Notes: generated from the letters alone by a model not told the origin. Positions 9,240 to 20,293 are shown, counted from the first letter of the stretch. The stretch: 64,000 bases of DNA from Symsagittifera roscoffensis (GCF_963678635.1 NC_087064.1:991926-1055925), one strand, 5' to 3'. Program-made: numbers and translations.

Positions 9240-9410
9240 ACCAACAATTAAATAAATATAATACCAATGCAGTAAATTAATTTATAAAATTTTCCCCTAA
9301 AAGCAGTAAATCTACATATGATGAAAATTTGTATCTTAAAATTCCCCCATTACTAGCAGTAAATTTCCAAATTCTATGCAGTAAATTAATAAAATGCAAT
9401 TGCAGTACTA
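9240..9410 (+). repeat. Short direct repeats of GCAGTAAAT in element 3' region
   Basis: GCAGTAAAT occurs four times (starting near 9269, 9304, 9355 and 9380), spaced 25-51 bases apart in AT-rich sequence, with a fifth related GCAGTA near 9402. The spacing is irregular, so this is not a simple tandem array. It sits between the last ORF and the presumed 3' LTR. Confidence 0.5.
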
Positions 9411-11200
9411 ACCTTTTGATATTTTCATTCATTCGCACAGAAATTCTATCCACACTCGCACAGCTCGCCCACGAAGAATTGTTTAAAATAATGAATTTCA
9501 GTTTCAAGTTTTCACACTCAACAACTCTAACAAATAATAACAAGTTTCAAACTTTCCTTTAACCCGGTTGGAAAGGAATCATATACTAAACAAAACTAAC
9601 CAACGCAGCTTACTAAATACCACAAATCATAAAATAACAGCATGACTAAGAAAAGGAAACCAACGGTACCCAAACCGGATTAACCCAGTTTAAAACTGGA
9701 TAATTTATTCTTTTGAAGACTATTACAAAGTCTTAGAAAGAAATAATAAAACACAAAAAAGTCAAAAGACAAACCCATACCACAAACAATTTGCTTTTTG
9801 GAAAAAGTACATAACCAACAAAACATAAGTAAAACCACAACAAACCCAACATAAAATGTTGTCACATAACAGGACCCCTCATAAAAACCGCATGAAATCA
9901 TACTCCCACACCTGGCCTAACCCACCAGGAAAGGACGTCCTGAGCATGCTCTATAGCCGGCCTAACCCACCGTGCTACATCCACGCTTTGTGACCACACC
10001 TTTATTTTTAATAAGAGCTACTCAAGGGTGAGTAACTCTTCAAAATAACCGAACTAAAACAAAAAGCTTTTGTGAAAACAACTAACTAAAATCATAATTA
10101 AAAAATATTAAATTAATAAAAGTTTTATAAAATGTAAAATCACATGATGCAATATATAGATCAGAATACAACACCAAGGACGAACATCAAAAGACAAGAC
10201 GACCTCACTACACTCGAGAGAGAATGACCAACTATAATCGATATGCGGCTCACAATCACAACTCAAAGGATTTAGAGTACGACTTGACCTCGCAGAAAAG
10301 GACTTCATTGAACTAGACCAATGACCACCTCGATGTTCAAGTATACGTACAGATCCGAGTAACCAGGCATCCCCTCCACGCACAATCTCCACGCCATTCC
10401 CGAGCTAGATCAAACACAAAAGAAGTTCTCTCCGAAGAACAGAAAAACCTGACATAGCCAACCATTCTGAAACCAGAATTGATGCTGTTGCAGAGACTCA
10501 GTCGTTGTCACAAGAAGAACACAACGTCTTGTGTCCTCAATTCCAGATCCCTGGAACTTCCTTAACAAAAAGGAAACAAAAGAAAAATGATGTTCGCCAA
10601 ATACCAACGTCCATCATCCATCCTTGAACTACAAAAGAACTGTTCTAAAAAACTCTGTAAAACCCGGATGGGTGGAACCTGATCTAAACTATATTTTATG
10701 ATTGGATAAATTAAATGTTTTACCAATGTAAAGTATTTAATATTAACCAATCATGATCCATCTAACTAACAACCCACTTATTTGTAAGTGCTGAAGTTAC
10801 TTGTAATTTCAGCACCAGAGAGATTTGAATTTAACTTAGAAATTAGTTGGACTCTCCCGAGCACTTCAGCAGCCGCAATAAACCAGTATACCCTAGATCT
10901 ATTGAGCCTAGCAGAGACTAGTTAAACAACCTGAGACTAGATAGTATAAGAGTAAGATTAGGATCGGTATTAGACTAAGAAGTTGCACGAATCTATCCGG
11001 CCGAAAATAAGATAGCGTGACGAGCAGACGGTGTACCCTATCCGAAATTACTCTATGAGTTACACTCCAGTCCTAACTCACTATCCATCTTTCGCTTAAA
11101 GTAATTCGGCCAGTTACGATCTGGTAACATCGCCTCCTACTTCATGAAGTTGCATGAACTACTCGCTTTTTCTATTTTTGGTTCTTAACAAAACGCATTT
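9411..11200. other. Presumed 3' UTR/3' LTR of the env-bearing element; limits unresolved
   Basis: No coding frame is convincing. Purine-rich stretches (near 9648-9660) could be a polypurine tract. The motif GGCCTAACCCACC occurs at ~9914 and ~9960. From ~10790 to 11160 the sequence is less A-rich and looks like LTR or leader DNA, including an AATAAA at ~10877. Without the 5' LTR I cannot set limits. Confidence 0.3.
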
Positions 11201-11579
11201 TTTTTAAACTCAATAAATGAAAACCATTTTTGTAGCCACTGGCCGTCAAAGTGAAAATACCGATTAAATTGATCAAGTTTGGCATTTTGTACATGTTACG
11301 AAAGATTCATTTGTTCTGCATCTTGAAAACTCAAGCTGATTATATCGAGCCGTCTCTTTTTGCCGAAATTAAATTTTGAGAGATGAAGCAATCTTCTGAA
11401 CACCTAGAGAGTTTTTCAATATAACCTTCTCTTTTTAGATGGTCAAAGAATCGTTTTAGTTTTGGTTTTTGGTGCAGGGGATTTTGTTTTTCCTTGACTT
11501 GGATTTGGTTTCAAGAGTTGAGATATTTCAGGTGTAGTAACTGTACAAATATCTGCTTCGAACTTGATTTCGTTATTGT

Positions 11580-11800
11580 AGATCCCGATGGAGCTTTCCT
11601 AGGCTACAGTCCGAGATAAAGATTGCGCGGGTGGTGCCAGCTGTTGGGAGACTTCAACTCCCAAATACGTCTGATTTCGAATGTAATTTCTGCAGTGCTT
11701 AGCGAAATGACTCTTATGGCCACAGTTGTAATGGTTAAGATCACTAGCTGGACACGAAGTGAGACGCTTTTTTTCAAATTGTTGTCCAACGTTTTGGTTT
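11580..11800 (-). pseudogene. Gag zinc-knuckle relic of a retroelement
   Basis: On the minus strand, 11755-11692 encodes NCGHKSHFAKHC, which fits the C-x4-H-x4-C part of a retroviral-type CCHC knuckle. The first Cys is replaced by His (HYNC). The frame stops soon after, near 11600, and similar Lys/Pro-rich coding-like sequence continues in another frame toward 11450. It resembles the second knuckle of the gypsy Gag at 36.7-40.8 kb (NCGKPNHFAKMC), so a related, decayed gypsy copy is likely. It is opposite in strand to the env-bearing element and therefore a separate insertion. Confidence 0.5.
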
Positions 11801-12305
11801 TGTGTAGGTTTGCTTTTGATCTGGAATTTTTTTGCTGAAAATTATATAAAATATGTTCAATATTGTTGATCGATTTTTGTGCCTTCTACCAAGACATGAC
11901 ATGTGCTAACAATTTTTCTGGGTTTACAAAATTGATGTTCGTTTTTTTCTGCATTTCGACTCATTTAAAAAAAAAATTCTCTAAAAAATTTCTTTTCTAA
12001 GTCTCATAACTAACAGTTTTTAGCTAGTTCAGATAAGATTCGTGAAATTTGTAAGAGAACTAATTTTACATTTTTATCGTAAAATTAGCCTTCAGGAACT
12101 CCGAAATTCTGTGAAATTGATGTTTAACATTCATTGCCTGGCTTTTGGTGAGCATAACCTTTCACTAGTTCTTTTTCTAGTTTTTTGTTGCTGTCCCCTA
12201 TCTGTAGACTATTCTATTTTGCTGAGTTTCCTCTTTTCGTTTCCGGAGATCTTCATTATAGACAAAGATTGCTTGTCTGTTTTTTTCCCTCTAGCCATCC
12301 GCTGG
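11801..12305. other. AT-rich sequence without recognised features
   Basis: T-rich plus strand, short open frames only. A 128-codon frame runs into the minisatellite and is not convincing. It may be further remains of the gag relic's element. Confidence 0.3.
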
Positions 12306-14584
12306 GTTTGGTCCTCGGTCACTTCCACTGGTTCAGGTATGCGGCATTTCAACTCGTATCTGACCGGTTGGTTTGGTCCTCGGTCACTTCCACTGGTTCA
12401 GGTATGCGGCATTTCAACTCGTATCTGACCGGTTGGTTTGGTCCTCGGTCACTTCCACTGGTTCAGGTATGCGGCATTTCAACTCGTATCTGACCGGTTG
12501 GTTTGGTCCTCGGTCACTTCCACTGGTTCAGGTATGCGGCATTTCAACTCGTATCTGACCGGTTGGTTTGGTCCTCGGTCACTTCCACTGGTTCAGGTAT
12601 GCGGCATTTCAACTCGTATCTGACCGGTTGGTTTGGTCCTCGGTCACTTCCACTGGTTCAGGTATGCGGCATTTCAACTCGTATCTGACCGGTTGGTTTC
12701 GTCCTCGGTCACTTCCACTGGTTCAGGTATGCGGCATTTCAACTCGTATCTGACCGGTTGGTTTGGTCCTCGGTCACTTCCACTGGTTCAGGTACGCGGC
12801 ATTTCAACTCGTATCTGACCGGTTGGTTTGGTCCTCGGTCACTTCCACTGGTTCAGGTATGCGGCATTTCAACTCGTATCTGACCGGTTGGTTTGGTCCT
12901 CGGTCACTTCCACTGGTTCAGGTATGCGGCATTTCAACTCGTATCTGACCGGTTGGTTTGGTCCTCGGTCACTTCCACTGGTTCAGGTATGCGGAATTTC
13001 AACTCGTATCTGACCGGTTGGTTTGGTCCTCGGTCACTTCCACTGGTTCAGGTATGCGGCATTTCAACTCGTATCTGACCGGTTGGTTTGGTCCTCGGTC
13101 ACTTCCACTGGTTCAGGTATGCGGCATTTCAACTCGTATCTGACCGGTTGGTTTGGTCCTCGGTCACTTCCACTGGTTCAGGTATGCGGCATTTCAACTC
13201 GTATCTGACCGGTTGGTTTCGTCCTCGGTCACTTCCACTGGTTCAGGTATGCGGCATTTCAACTCGTATCTGACCGGTTGGTTTGGTCCTCGGTCACTTC
13301 CACTGGTTCAGGTATGCGGCATTTCAACTCGTATCTGACCGGTTGGTTTGGTCCTCGGTCACTTCCACTGGTTCAGGTATGCGGCATTTCAACTCGTATC
13401 TGACCGGTTGGTTTGGTCCTCGGTCACTTCCACTGGTTCAGGTATGCGGCATTTCAACTCGTATCTGACCGGTTGGTTTGGTCCTCGGTCACTTCCACTG
13501 GTTCAGGTATGCGGCATTTCAACTCGTATCTGACCGGTTGGTTTGGTCCTCGGTCACTTCCACTGGTTCAGGTATGCGGCATTTCAACTCGTATCTGACC
13601 GGTTGGTTTGGTCCTCGGTCACTTCCACTGGTTCAGGTATGCGGCATTTCAACTCGTATCTGACCGGTTGGTTTGGTCCTCGGTCACTTCCACTGGTTCA
13701 GGTATGCGGCATTTCAACTCGTATCTGACCGGTTGGTTTGGTCCTCGGTCACTTCCACTGTTTCAGGTATGCGGCATTTCAACTCGTATCTGACCGGTTG
13801 GTTTGGTCCTCGGTCACTTCCACTGGTTCAGGTATGAGGCATTTCAACTCGTATCTGACCGGTTGGTTTGGTCCTCGGTCACTTCCACTGGTTCAGGTAT
13901 GCGGCATTTCAACTCGTATCTGACCGGTTGGTTTGGTCCTCGGTCACTTCCACTGGTTCAGGTATGCGGCATTTCAACTCGTATCTGACCGGTTGGTTTG
14001 GTCCTCAGTCACTTCCACTGGTTCAGGTATGCGGCATTTCAACTCGTATCTGACCGGTTGGTTTGGTCCTCGGTCACTTCCACTGGTTCAGGTATGCGGC
14101 ATTTCAACTCGTATCTGACCGGTTGGTTTGGTCCTCGGTCACTTCCACTGGTTCAAGTATGCGGCATTTCAACTCGTATCTGACCGGTTGGTTTGGTCCT
14201 CGGTCACTTCCACTGGTTCAGGTTTGCGGCATTTCAACTCGTATCTGACCGGTTGGTTTGGTCCTCGGTCACTTCCACTGGTTCAGGTATGCGGCATTTC
14301 AACTCGTATCTGACCGGTTGGTTTGGTCCTCGGTCACTTCCACTGGTTCAGGTATGCGGCATTTCAACTCGTATCTGACCGGTTGGTTTGGTCCTCGGTC
14401 ACTTCCACTGGTTCAGGTATGCGGCATTTCAACTCGTATCTGACCGGTTGGTTTGGTCCTCGGTCACTTCCACTGGTTCAGGTATGCGGCATTTCAACTC
14501 GTATCTGACCGGTTGGTTTGATCCTCGGTCACTTCCACTGGTTCAGGTATGCGGCATTTCAACTCGTATCTGACCGGTTGGTTT
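12306..14584 (+). repeat. 65-bp minisatellite, about 35 copies
   Basis: Tandem units of 65 bases run head to tail with very few substitutions, for example GTTTC for GTTTG at two places 520 bases apart (12699 and 13219), and single changes near 12795, 12993, 13761 and 13838. Because 65 is not a multiple of 3, each unit is read in all three frames in turn, so the 61-codon ORFs across it are shadows. Each unit contains CAGGTATG, a good 5' splice-site match on the plus strand. The array lies beyond the last visible exon of host gene A. Confidence 0.97.
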
Positions 14585-15008
14585 AGCGCATCTTCAATGT
14601 CAAATGAATCTGATGCCACAAAATTTAATGGACATTTTCCGACCATTTATCCCATTGTTGGTGGTTCTCATTCGTCAAATTTTTCCAAAAAAAATCTAAT
14701 CCACGTAAATTCGACGCACTTGTCTAAACCATGTTAAAAAGATAGATTAGTCTAGAGCGTTAGCAACAATTCTACGACATTTAGTATAAGGTACTTAAAG
14801 TAAGACTAATTTAAAAGGTTGATTTGTAAAAAGGTAATATCACCTCTTTTCAGATCCAAAAGCCATTGCGCTTTGGGCTGGTATAAAATTATTTTCAACA
14901 ACATAAAGAATGTTTCCAGGTTTATGTGATACTCTCTTACATTTTCAACAAAACATGACTTTTATTAAGTTTTATGATCATCAATTTCGAAATTGATTCG
15001 AATCTCAC
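14585..15008. other. Intron sequence downstream of EGF exon; nothing recognised
   Basis: AT-rich, no coding or repeat signal seen. It is intronic to gene A if that gene continues left. Confidence 0.4.
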
Positions 15009-15275
15009 CTGGAGTTCTCACCACAAGGATTTTCAGTCAGCTCGGAATTTTCAGTCAGCTCGAAGCACTCGTCGATGTCAACACAGGCGTATTTGTTTCC
15101 CTTGTAGCCCTCGTGACATTCACATTCGAAGCCCCCTATCTGGTCTACGCAGTCTGAGTTGTCTGGACAGGGGTCTGGATTGCAGTCGTCCTTCTCCACA
15201 CAGTCATCACCAGTTTGGTCCTTCACAAATCCGGCCTTACAGGAGCAGTCGAAAGATCCGATCGTGTTTACACAA
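15009..15275 (-). CDS. Host gene A, EGF exon (third of three adjacent EGF exons)
   Basis: 267 bases between an acceptor (TTTATCAG before 15275) and a donor (CCAG|GTGAGA at 15009/15008). The first base completes a codon begun in the previous exon (AG+T, Ser), and the exon ends in phase 2. It encodes the second half of one calcium-binding EGF repeat (SCVNTIGSFDCSC...GDDC), a full repeat starting DDCNPDPCPDNSDC with GGFECECHEGY, and the start of another (DIDEC). The Cys spacing and the Asp/Asn, aromatic and Gly positions are those of cbEGF domains. The encoded piece between DIDEC and PCGE contains a duplicated SELTEN-like motif. The gene must continue to the left, since this exon has a donor; no further exon was found before 9 kb. 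Extracellular matrix or receptor role, fibrillin- or matrilin-like in style only. Confidence 0.88.
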
Positions 15276-16121
15276 CTGATAAACAAACAAGTATCCAGCC
15301 ATAGAGGCGGAAAAAATAATGCAAAAATTATTCCTATGGCAAATCTCGACTAATGTAGAGCGCTGGTGACTTGCTGATCTAACCGTTGAAGCTACAGGCT
15401 CGCTTTCAAAGGCCATTCCCAGAACAAAAAAAAAAAACATTTCAATCTAAATGAGTTTTATATTTCATGAAAATACTGCTGAGCTATTAGAAGAAACTTA
15501 AAATACCTTTTTTTTCGAATCGTGATGAACATTTTTCATATGAAATCCAGGTTGTGTGAAAGTTCGAATCATCTTTTTGAAAAAGACATGTATGTATCCT
15601 TCTGTTCCAACCAACCATTCCTAGGAGTGAGAGGGAAGTCTGTCTTCCGTGCAAAACCAGATATCACAAAAAATATTTGATGGTCAAGTGATAGCTCATA
15701 TTAAAACTAGCCTGACTTTTTTTCGTTTTTCAGCAGAGCTAAAGAATTTTCAGTAAATCAATCAGTTCCAACTTGTTGATTTAAGTAGGATTTTCTAGCT
15801 AATTTAGGCTATTTTTTATTTAGTTTGGAGTCGATTTCACTTCAAGATAACGAATCAAGAAAACTGAACAAAAACTGAAAAAAGGGAAAAATTGTTGAAC
15901 TTTCCTATGTTCTCATTATTTTGAAATTTAACAGTCATCTAATTCAGATCTGATTTCAACTCAACAGAGCGAAACAAGAAAACTACACAAATGTTGGAAA
16001 AGGCGAAAATTGTGTGTAACATTCTGAAAAATGTCATTATTTTTTAATTGAATTACTTTGGTGAGAATATTCTGTCCTACCTGCACGGCCTATCAGTTAG
16101 CCTTGTGTTCCAGTTGTTTAC
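15276..16121 (-). other. Intron of host gene A
   Basis: Flanked by GTAAAC donor (at 16121) and TTTATCAG acceptor (at 15276). No repeat or coding signal seen inside. Confidence 0.8.
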
Positions 16122-16365
16122 CTTGATGTGTCGACATTACAAGTGCTCACACCCCTGGCACACTCATCCACATCCGCACAGTCATCTCCCTCATATCCGG
16201 CGTTGCAGTAGCAGCTGTGGGTGCCTGGATGGTTCGTACAGGATGCCCGCCAGTGACAGGACTCTTCATCCAGACACTCGTCCACGTCGGAGCAGTTGAA
16301 CCCATTTCCCTCGTAGCCCTGGTTGCAGAAGCACTCGAAGGACCCCACGTTGTTCTCACAGTAAC
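16122..16365 (-). CDS. Host gene A, EGF exon (second)
   Basis: 244 bases: the acceptor AAAG precedes 16365, the exon starts with GT completing a Gly codon (G+GT) from the previous exon, and ends TCAAG|GTAAAC in phase 2. It encodes the remainder of a cbEGF repeat (YCENNVGSFECFCNQGYEG...C), a full repeat (DVDECLDEESC...CYCNAGYEGDDC) and the start of a third (DVDECARGVSTC). Joined to its neighbours, the cysteine pattern is uninterrupted across both splice sites, which is strong support for all three exons. Each domain carries the D-V/I-D-E-C calcium-binding start. Introns interrupt the EGF domains rather than separating them. Confidence 0.92.
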
Positions 16366-16602
16366 CTTTCATAACAGTTTAGAAAACATTTATCAAAAAA
16401 AATGAAACGTATTCTTTGAGACTAGGAAATATACCGTCTGTTAGGAAAACTGTCAGACATTTGTGTTTCCTCAATAAGTTGATTGAATTTTTCATGTACT
16501 TGATTTATCAAGCCAAATTTTGGTCGAAAGAATTAAAGCTAAATTGAATCACATGCTAGTAGTATACTATTTTTGAATAAAAACGAAGTTTTTTGTGGTA
16601 AC
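16366..16602 (-). other. Intron of host gene A
   Basis: A 237-base phase-1 intron with GTTACC donor at 16602 and AAAG acceptor at 16366. The donor lacks the usual purine at +3 (GTT), but the EGF frame joins correctly. Confidence 0.8.
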
Positions 16603-16854
16603 CATCTGAGTCGCAAGGGTTCTCAAGACACTCGTCAACGTCTAGACAGTTCTGCTCGGCAAAGTCCGGCTGGAAGCCAGTGACACAGTTGCACCAGTAT
16701 CCCCCCACGAAGTTCTCACAGGGACCACAGCCCTGCATGAGTTTGGCGCACTCGTTCTTTTCGGTTGTTTTAAGTAGGTTTTCTATGTCTTCGCAGACGG
16801 GCAGGGATGTGGCGTAAACATTGCATTCTCGCACGTCATTTCTGGTCACAGAGG
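16603..16854 (-). CDS. Host gene A, EGF exon (first)
   Basis: 252 bases from acceptor TTTATCAG (before 16854) to donor GATG|GTTACC. It encodes a Cys-containing N-terminal stretch (RECNVYATSLPVCED), a variant EGF-like domain (CAKLMQGCGPC...YWCNCVTGF) and the start of a cbEGF repeat (DVDECLENPC). It ends in phase 1, matching the next exon. With acceptor at 16854 it needs a phase-1 predecessor, so it does not join directly to the signal-peptide exon at 35.8 kb, which ends in phase 2. An alternative acceptor 13 bases further in (GTGACCAG) would make that join in frame. Otherwise one or more exons lie undetected between. Confidence 0.85.
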
Positions 16855-17085
16855 CTGATAAATGAAAAAACAATCACATAAGGGTATTTGATGATTTTCA
16901 AGCGGGAAAATTGAATTTTATTTCAGGCACTCATAGGTAAAGAGACTGCTCAATTTATGGCGAAGACTTGAATGGTCCGAATGCTTTTTAGGTTTTATGG
17001 AGAAGTTTCAGTTTTGAAAAAAATGGATGATAACTCTTTCGAGACCCCTCACCCCTCACAGGTAATTGTTATGTACAAATCGATA

Positions 17086-17614
17086 CAAGACTGCTCGTAT
17101 CAGGACGAAGCCTCGAATGTTCCGACTGCCTTTTCAGGTCTTTGGAGCAGTAAAAAACTTGAAAAATTTAAATGTAATAAAATAAATTTTTGTTTTTTTA
17201 ATTTGAAATTTTTTCTAAAAATATCTCCCCACACGCCATATTAAGTACAAAATGATAAAAGTTGCTCCTATTAAACAATCAAGTATGGCATATAAGCTTA
17301 CTTGAACCATTTTGGAATAATTTACAATACGGATTACAACTCCGCTTACGCGTTAATAGCGCAAAAAAAATCGCACGTTGATTGTCCCCAATTGGCCAAA
17401 AATGGCAATCTTTAAAAACCCATGAATTTACAAAAATCGATCACAGGTAAAACATCTTTTCAAATTTAAGCTCAGGACAACAACAGGTTCTGAATGATAA
17501 TGAAAAAAACTCCGTCAAAAATGGCTAGTTATTAAGTGGAATTTTGTCGGAAGAAAATAAAACCCACACCGAGCACAAATTATCCGTTACTATTGTTACG
17601 AAAGTCGGAACAAT
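17086..17614. repeat. Dispersed ~520-bp repeat, copy 1
   Basis: Begins near CAAGACTGCTCGTATC, then a (diverged) hairpin around GGGCGAAGCCC, then GTTCCGAC. It ends in GTCGGAAC, the inverse complement of that start motif. The internal palindromic block around the GCGCG...CGCGC motif is degraded here. The terminal GTTCCGAC/GTCGGAAC pair suggests a small non-autonomous element or satellite-like unit. A degraded partial start precedes it at ~16940-17085. Confidence 0.75.
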
Positions 17615-17624
17615 AAAAACAAAA

Positions 17625-18136
17625 CAAGACAGCTCAGTTCAGGGCGAAGCCCTGAAAATTCCGACTGCCTTTTAAAGCCTCTGGAGCAGAAAAAACATGA
17701 AAAATTTAAAAGTAAAAAGAAAACATTTTTTTATTTGAGATTTTTTGTGAAAACATCACCCCACACGCCCTATTACGAACAAAGTGATAGATTTTGTTCC
17801 TTTTAACGAATCAATTATGGAATATCAGGAACTAATTTGGAACGACTTCTAAGACGGATTAAATCTCGCTCACGTGTTTATATCGCGAAATATATCGCGC
17901 GTTAACTGTCCCAAATTGGCCTAAATGGCAATCTTTAAATCCCTATAATTTTACGAAAAAAGATCACAGGTGAAATATTTTTTTTCCAAATTAAGCTTAG
18001 GAAAACAATAGCTTCCGGATAATGTTTTAAAAATCCGTCAAAAAAGGCTAGTTAAAAAGTCGAAATTTGTCCGCAGAAAAAAAAAACACCTCGAGCACAA
18101 ATATTCCGTTACTTTCGTTACGAAAAAGGGAACAAT
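17625..18136. repeat. Dispersed ~520-bp repeat, copy 2 (tandem to copy 1)
   Basis: Same order as copy 1, starting with CAGGGCGAAGCCCTG hairpin and ending in a mutated GTCGGAAC. It contains the block of palindromic GCGCG motifs (CGCGAAATATATCGCGCG). It follows copy 1 by about ten bases, so the two are a tandem pair in gene A's intron. Confidence 0.78.
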
Positions 18137-18139
18137 AAT

Positions 18140-18442
18140 CGCACACAGCAAAATATTAGAAGCAACAATAACCATGCCTCAACTGATATTTAAACAATTT
18201 GTAAAACGGATGAAATTCCCGCTTAAGCGTTAGTATCACAACATATATCGCGCGTTGTTTATCCCAAAATGGGCAAACTGGTAATCCTTAAACCCGCATA
18301 ACATAACGAATGAAGTTCACAGTTGAAATATCTATTTGAAGTTGATCTCAGTACAGCAATGTTATTTGAATACTATGAAAAATTTCGATCAAAATTTCCC
18401 AGATGAAATGCCGAAGTTTGTTGGGAGAAGAAACAGGGAGAA
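18140..18442. repeat. Dispersed repeat, copy 3, partial
   Basis: Only the middle and 3' parts of the unit are present (TATATCGCGCGTT, then CCCAAAATGGGCAAA). It runs up to the BEL/Pao left LTR, so the BEL element inserted at or near this copy. Confidence 0.55.
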
Positions 18443-18738
18443 TGTTCGCGCTTAAATTAATGACGTCATTATAGCGCGAAAGTGAAAAAGCAAAAATAAG
18501 ATTTTCTTAGACAAAAGGCCTTGAAACTACAGGTTTGTCCGATTAAGGTCAGTTTGCCATCAAAAATGTTTACAAATTTTGAGATTGTGAAAAAACGTTT
18601 TGATAACATTTTAACCGGAAGATGTTTACCTTATTTTATGTTATCTTTATATTGTCAAATTATCTGTTTAAATTGCCGATAATTTACAGATATTGAAGCA
18701 AATTTCTTAGATCTTTCAGTATACGAGAGTGAGCCACA
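18443..18738 (+). repeat. 5' LTR of BEL/Pao element
   Basis: 296 bases, TG...CA ends. By eye it differs from the 3' LTR at roughly 30 positions (~10%). It contains TGACGTCA at 18461-18468 followed by GCGCGAAAG. Confidence 0.93.
18461..18482 (+). promoter_or_regulatory. CRE-like TGACGTCA plus E2F-like GCGCGAAA in LTR
   Basis: TGACGTCA is a perfect CREB/ATF palindrome. Eight bases on comes GCGCGAAA, a match to the E2F consensus on the opposite strand. Both motifs are unchanged in the 3' LTR (32019-32040) although the LTRs have diverged by about a tenth. Probably the U3 promoter. Confidence 0.5.
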
Positions 18739-18741
18739 TTT

Positions 18742-18759
18742 TGGTCCGCCGACCCGGAC
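18742..18759 (+). promoter_or_regulatory. Candidate primer-binding site of BEL/Pao element
   Basis: TGGTCCGCCGACCCGGAC starts three bases after the 5' LTR. TGG is complementary to the CCA end of a tRNA, as expected for a PBS. I have not identified the tRNA. Confidence 0.6.
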
Positions 18760-18802
18760 ATTAGATATTCCGGAAGATACTCGTGAACAATTTTCCCGGA
18801 CG

Positions 18803-19345
18803 ACCCAATTGGCCGAAAGTGACCAATTAGCCGAAATTTGTCCAAACACAACCCAATTGGCCGAAAGTGTCAAATTAGCCGAAATTTATCCAAACACAAC
18901 CCAATTGCCCGAAAATGTCCAATTAACCAATATTTGTCCAAACACGACCCAATTGGCCGAAAGTGTCCCCTTAGCCGATATTTGTCCAAACACGACCCAA
19001 TTGGCCGAAATTGTATATTTAGCCGAATTTTGCCCGTAAGTAACCGAATTGGCCAAAAGTGTCCAATTAGCCGAACGCGACCCAGTTGGTACAAACACGA
19101 CTTAATTGGCTGAAATTGTGCAATAGCCGAAAGTGGCCCAAAACTGCCGAATTGGCCAAAAGTGTCCAATTAGCCAAAACTTGTCAGAAGGTGACCAATT
19201 GGCCGAAACGAACCAATTGGCCGACACGCCCCGATTGGCCAAAACGACCCGATTGGCCGAAACGACCCGATTGGCCGAAATGACCCGATTGGCCGAAACG
19301 ACCCGATTGTCCGAAATGACCCAGTTAGCCGAAACGTCCCAGTTA
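18803..19345 (+). repeat. Leader minisatellites (48-bp then 18-bp units) in BEL/Pao element
   Basis: Five units of exactly 48 bases start at 18803, 18851, 18899, 18947 and 18995, each with CCAATTGGCCGAAA and a diverged CCAATTAGCCGAAA. After a transitional stretch, about eight units of 18 bases (GACCCGATTGGCCGAAAC) run from ~19200. Both unit lengths are multiples of three, which opens spurious reading frames on both strands. The shared core TTGGCCGAAA suggests the short units derive from the long ones. Confidence 0.9.
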
Positions 19346-19811
19346 GGAGAAGGGGAGGCCTTTTCAGGTATCCTGATTCTGGATTGTGGACATCCATTTC
19401 TTCTCAACACCCGAAGTTTTCTGTTAATTTTGGAATCTACCGGTGAACGCCTCTACAAAACTTGTAAGACTAAAAAAACAAAAACTTTATCCATTTGTGC
19501 TAACTTACTGATGGCAAACTTGTAGCCCCCAATTTTTCTCGATACCAAAATCTGATCAGAAAATTTTCTGTCTGTGTAGGAACAAACCTGCCTCACAAAC
19601 CCTAATTACCTTATCCTAACACCGTGTTTGTAAGCTCAACACCGTATCGAAAAAAAGACCAAAATTTTGATTTTTTTCCAAAAGTTTTAAACTTTTGCAA
19701 ATTATTCAGCAAAGCGCACCGAGTCGAGTATTTGGTCCTAATTTCGGACTTTGCAAGCAAAAAAATCTCAAAGTCTCGCAAACGCATTAGGTTATTGTTG
19801 GAAGTTGAACC
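19346..19811 (+). other. BEL/Pao leader sequence, unique part
   Basis: Single-copy sequence between leader repeats and the tandem duplication. No convincing frame. Confidence 0.4.
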
Positions 19812-20293
19812 GTTGGGTGAAAACTTGGAAAAATAATTTTCGAAAAGAAAAAATTCTGAAAAAAAAATTTTTGGAAACTTTTCGAAATAAAAAAACCGAA
19901 ATTTTCGAAAAAAATTTCTTAAAAAAATGCAGTGTTTATTCTTGAAACGTGCTGCAGCTAACTAAACTCGTTCAATTGGATAAAATTAGCCGTAGTCGAG
20001 ACCCGTAGCGTATTATCAAGCAAATTGTCCCAACTTTTGCTACAACCTTGTTAGCTCAGGGTGTTGCGGGAGGTCAGGTCGCGGTTTGCTTGATTCCCTT
20101 CCTCTAAAGTTGGTTTAATTCACTTTATGTTTATACTAGCTGCTAACTCGCTGCACCACGCTTTGAAAATACTTTCGCCCGCTTCGCAAAAGCGTGTATC
20201 GCAATCGTGCATAACCAGTCCCGGGTTAAGTTTCAATCATAACCATAACGCAGTAAATGTCCGTAAAACTTGTAAGTATCAACTGATCACTAG

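Noticed and set aside
12306..14584. CRISPR array
   Set aside because: The units are contiguous and identical without unique spacers, in animal DNA.
12042..14737. Series of 61-102-codon ORFs beginning VLGHFHWFRYAAF
   Set aside because: Shadows of the 65-bp minisatellite. Each ORF simply runs until the frame cycle meets the stop in TCTGACC.
16048..16405. Plus-strand ORFs across the EGF exons (83 and 62 codons)
   Set aside because: Antisense shadows. The minus-strand frame has the EGF cysteine pattern and matching splice sites and phases.
18655..19525. Overlapping ORFs with LAESVKLAEI- or SANWVVFGQ-like repeats
   Set aside because: Produced by 48- and 18-base leader repeats of the BEL/Pao element on both strands; no start context or domain.
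19860..19930. tRNA or small structured RNA near A-rich repeats
   Set aside because: No cloverleaf or box A/B arrangement found; the stretch is low-complexity leader sequence.
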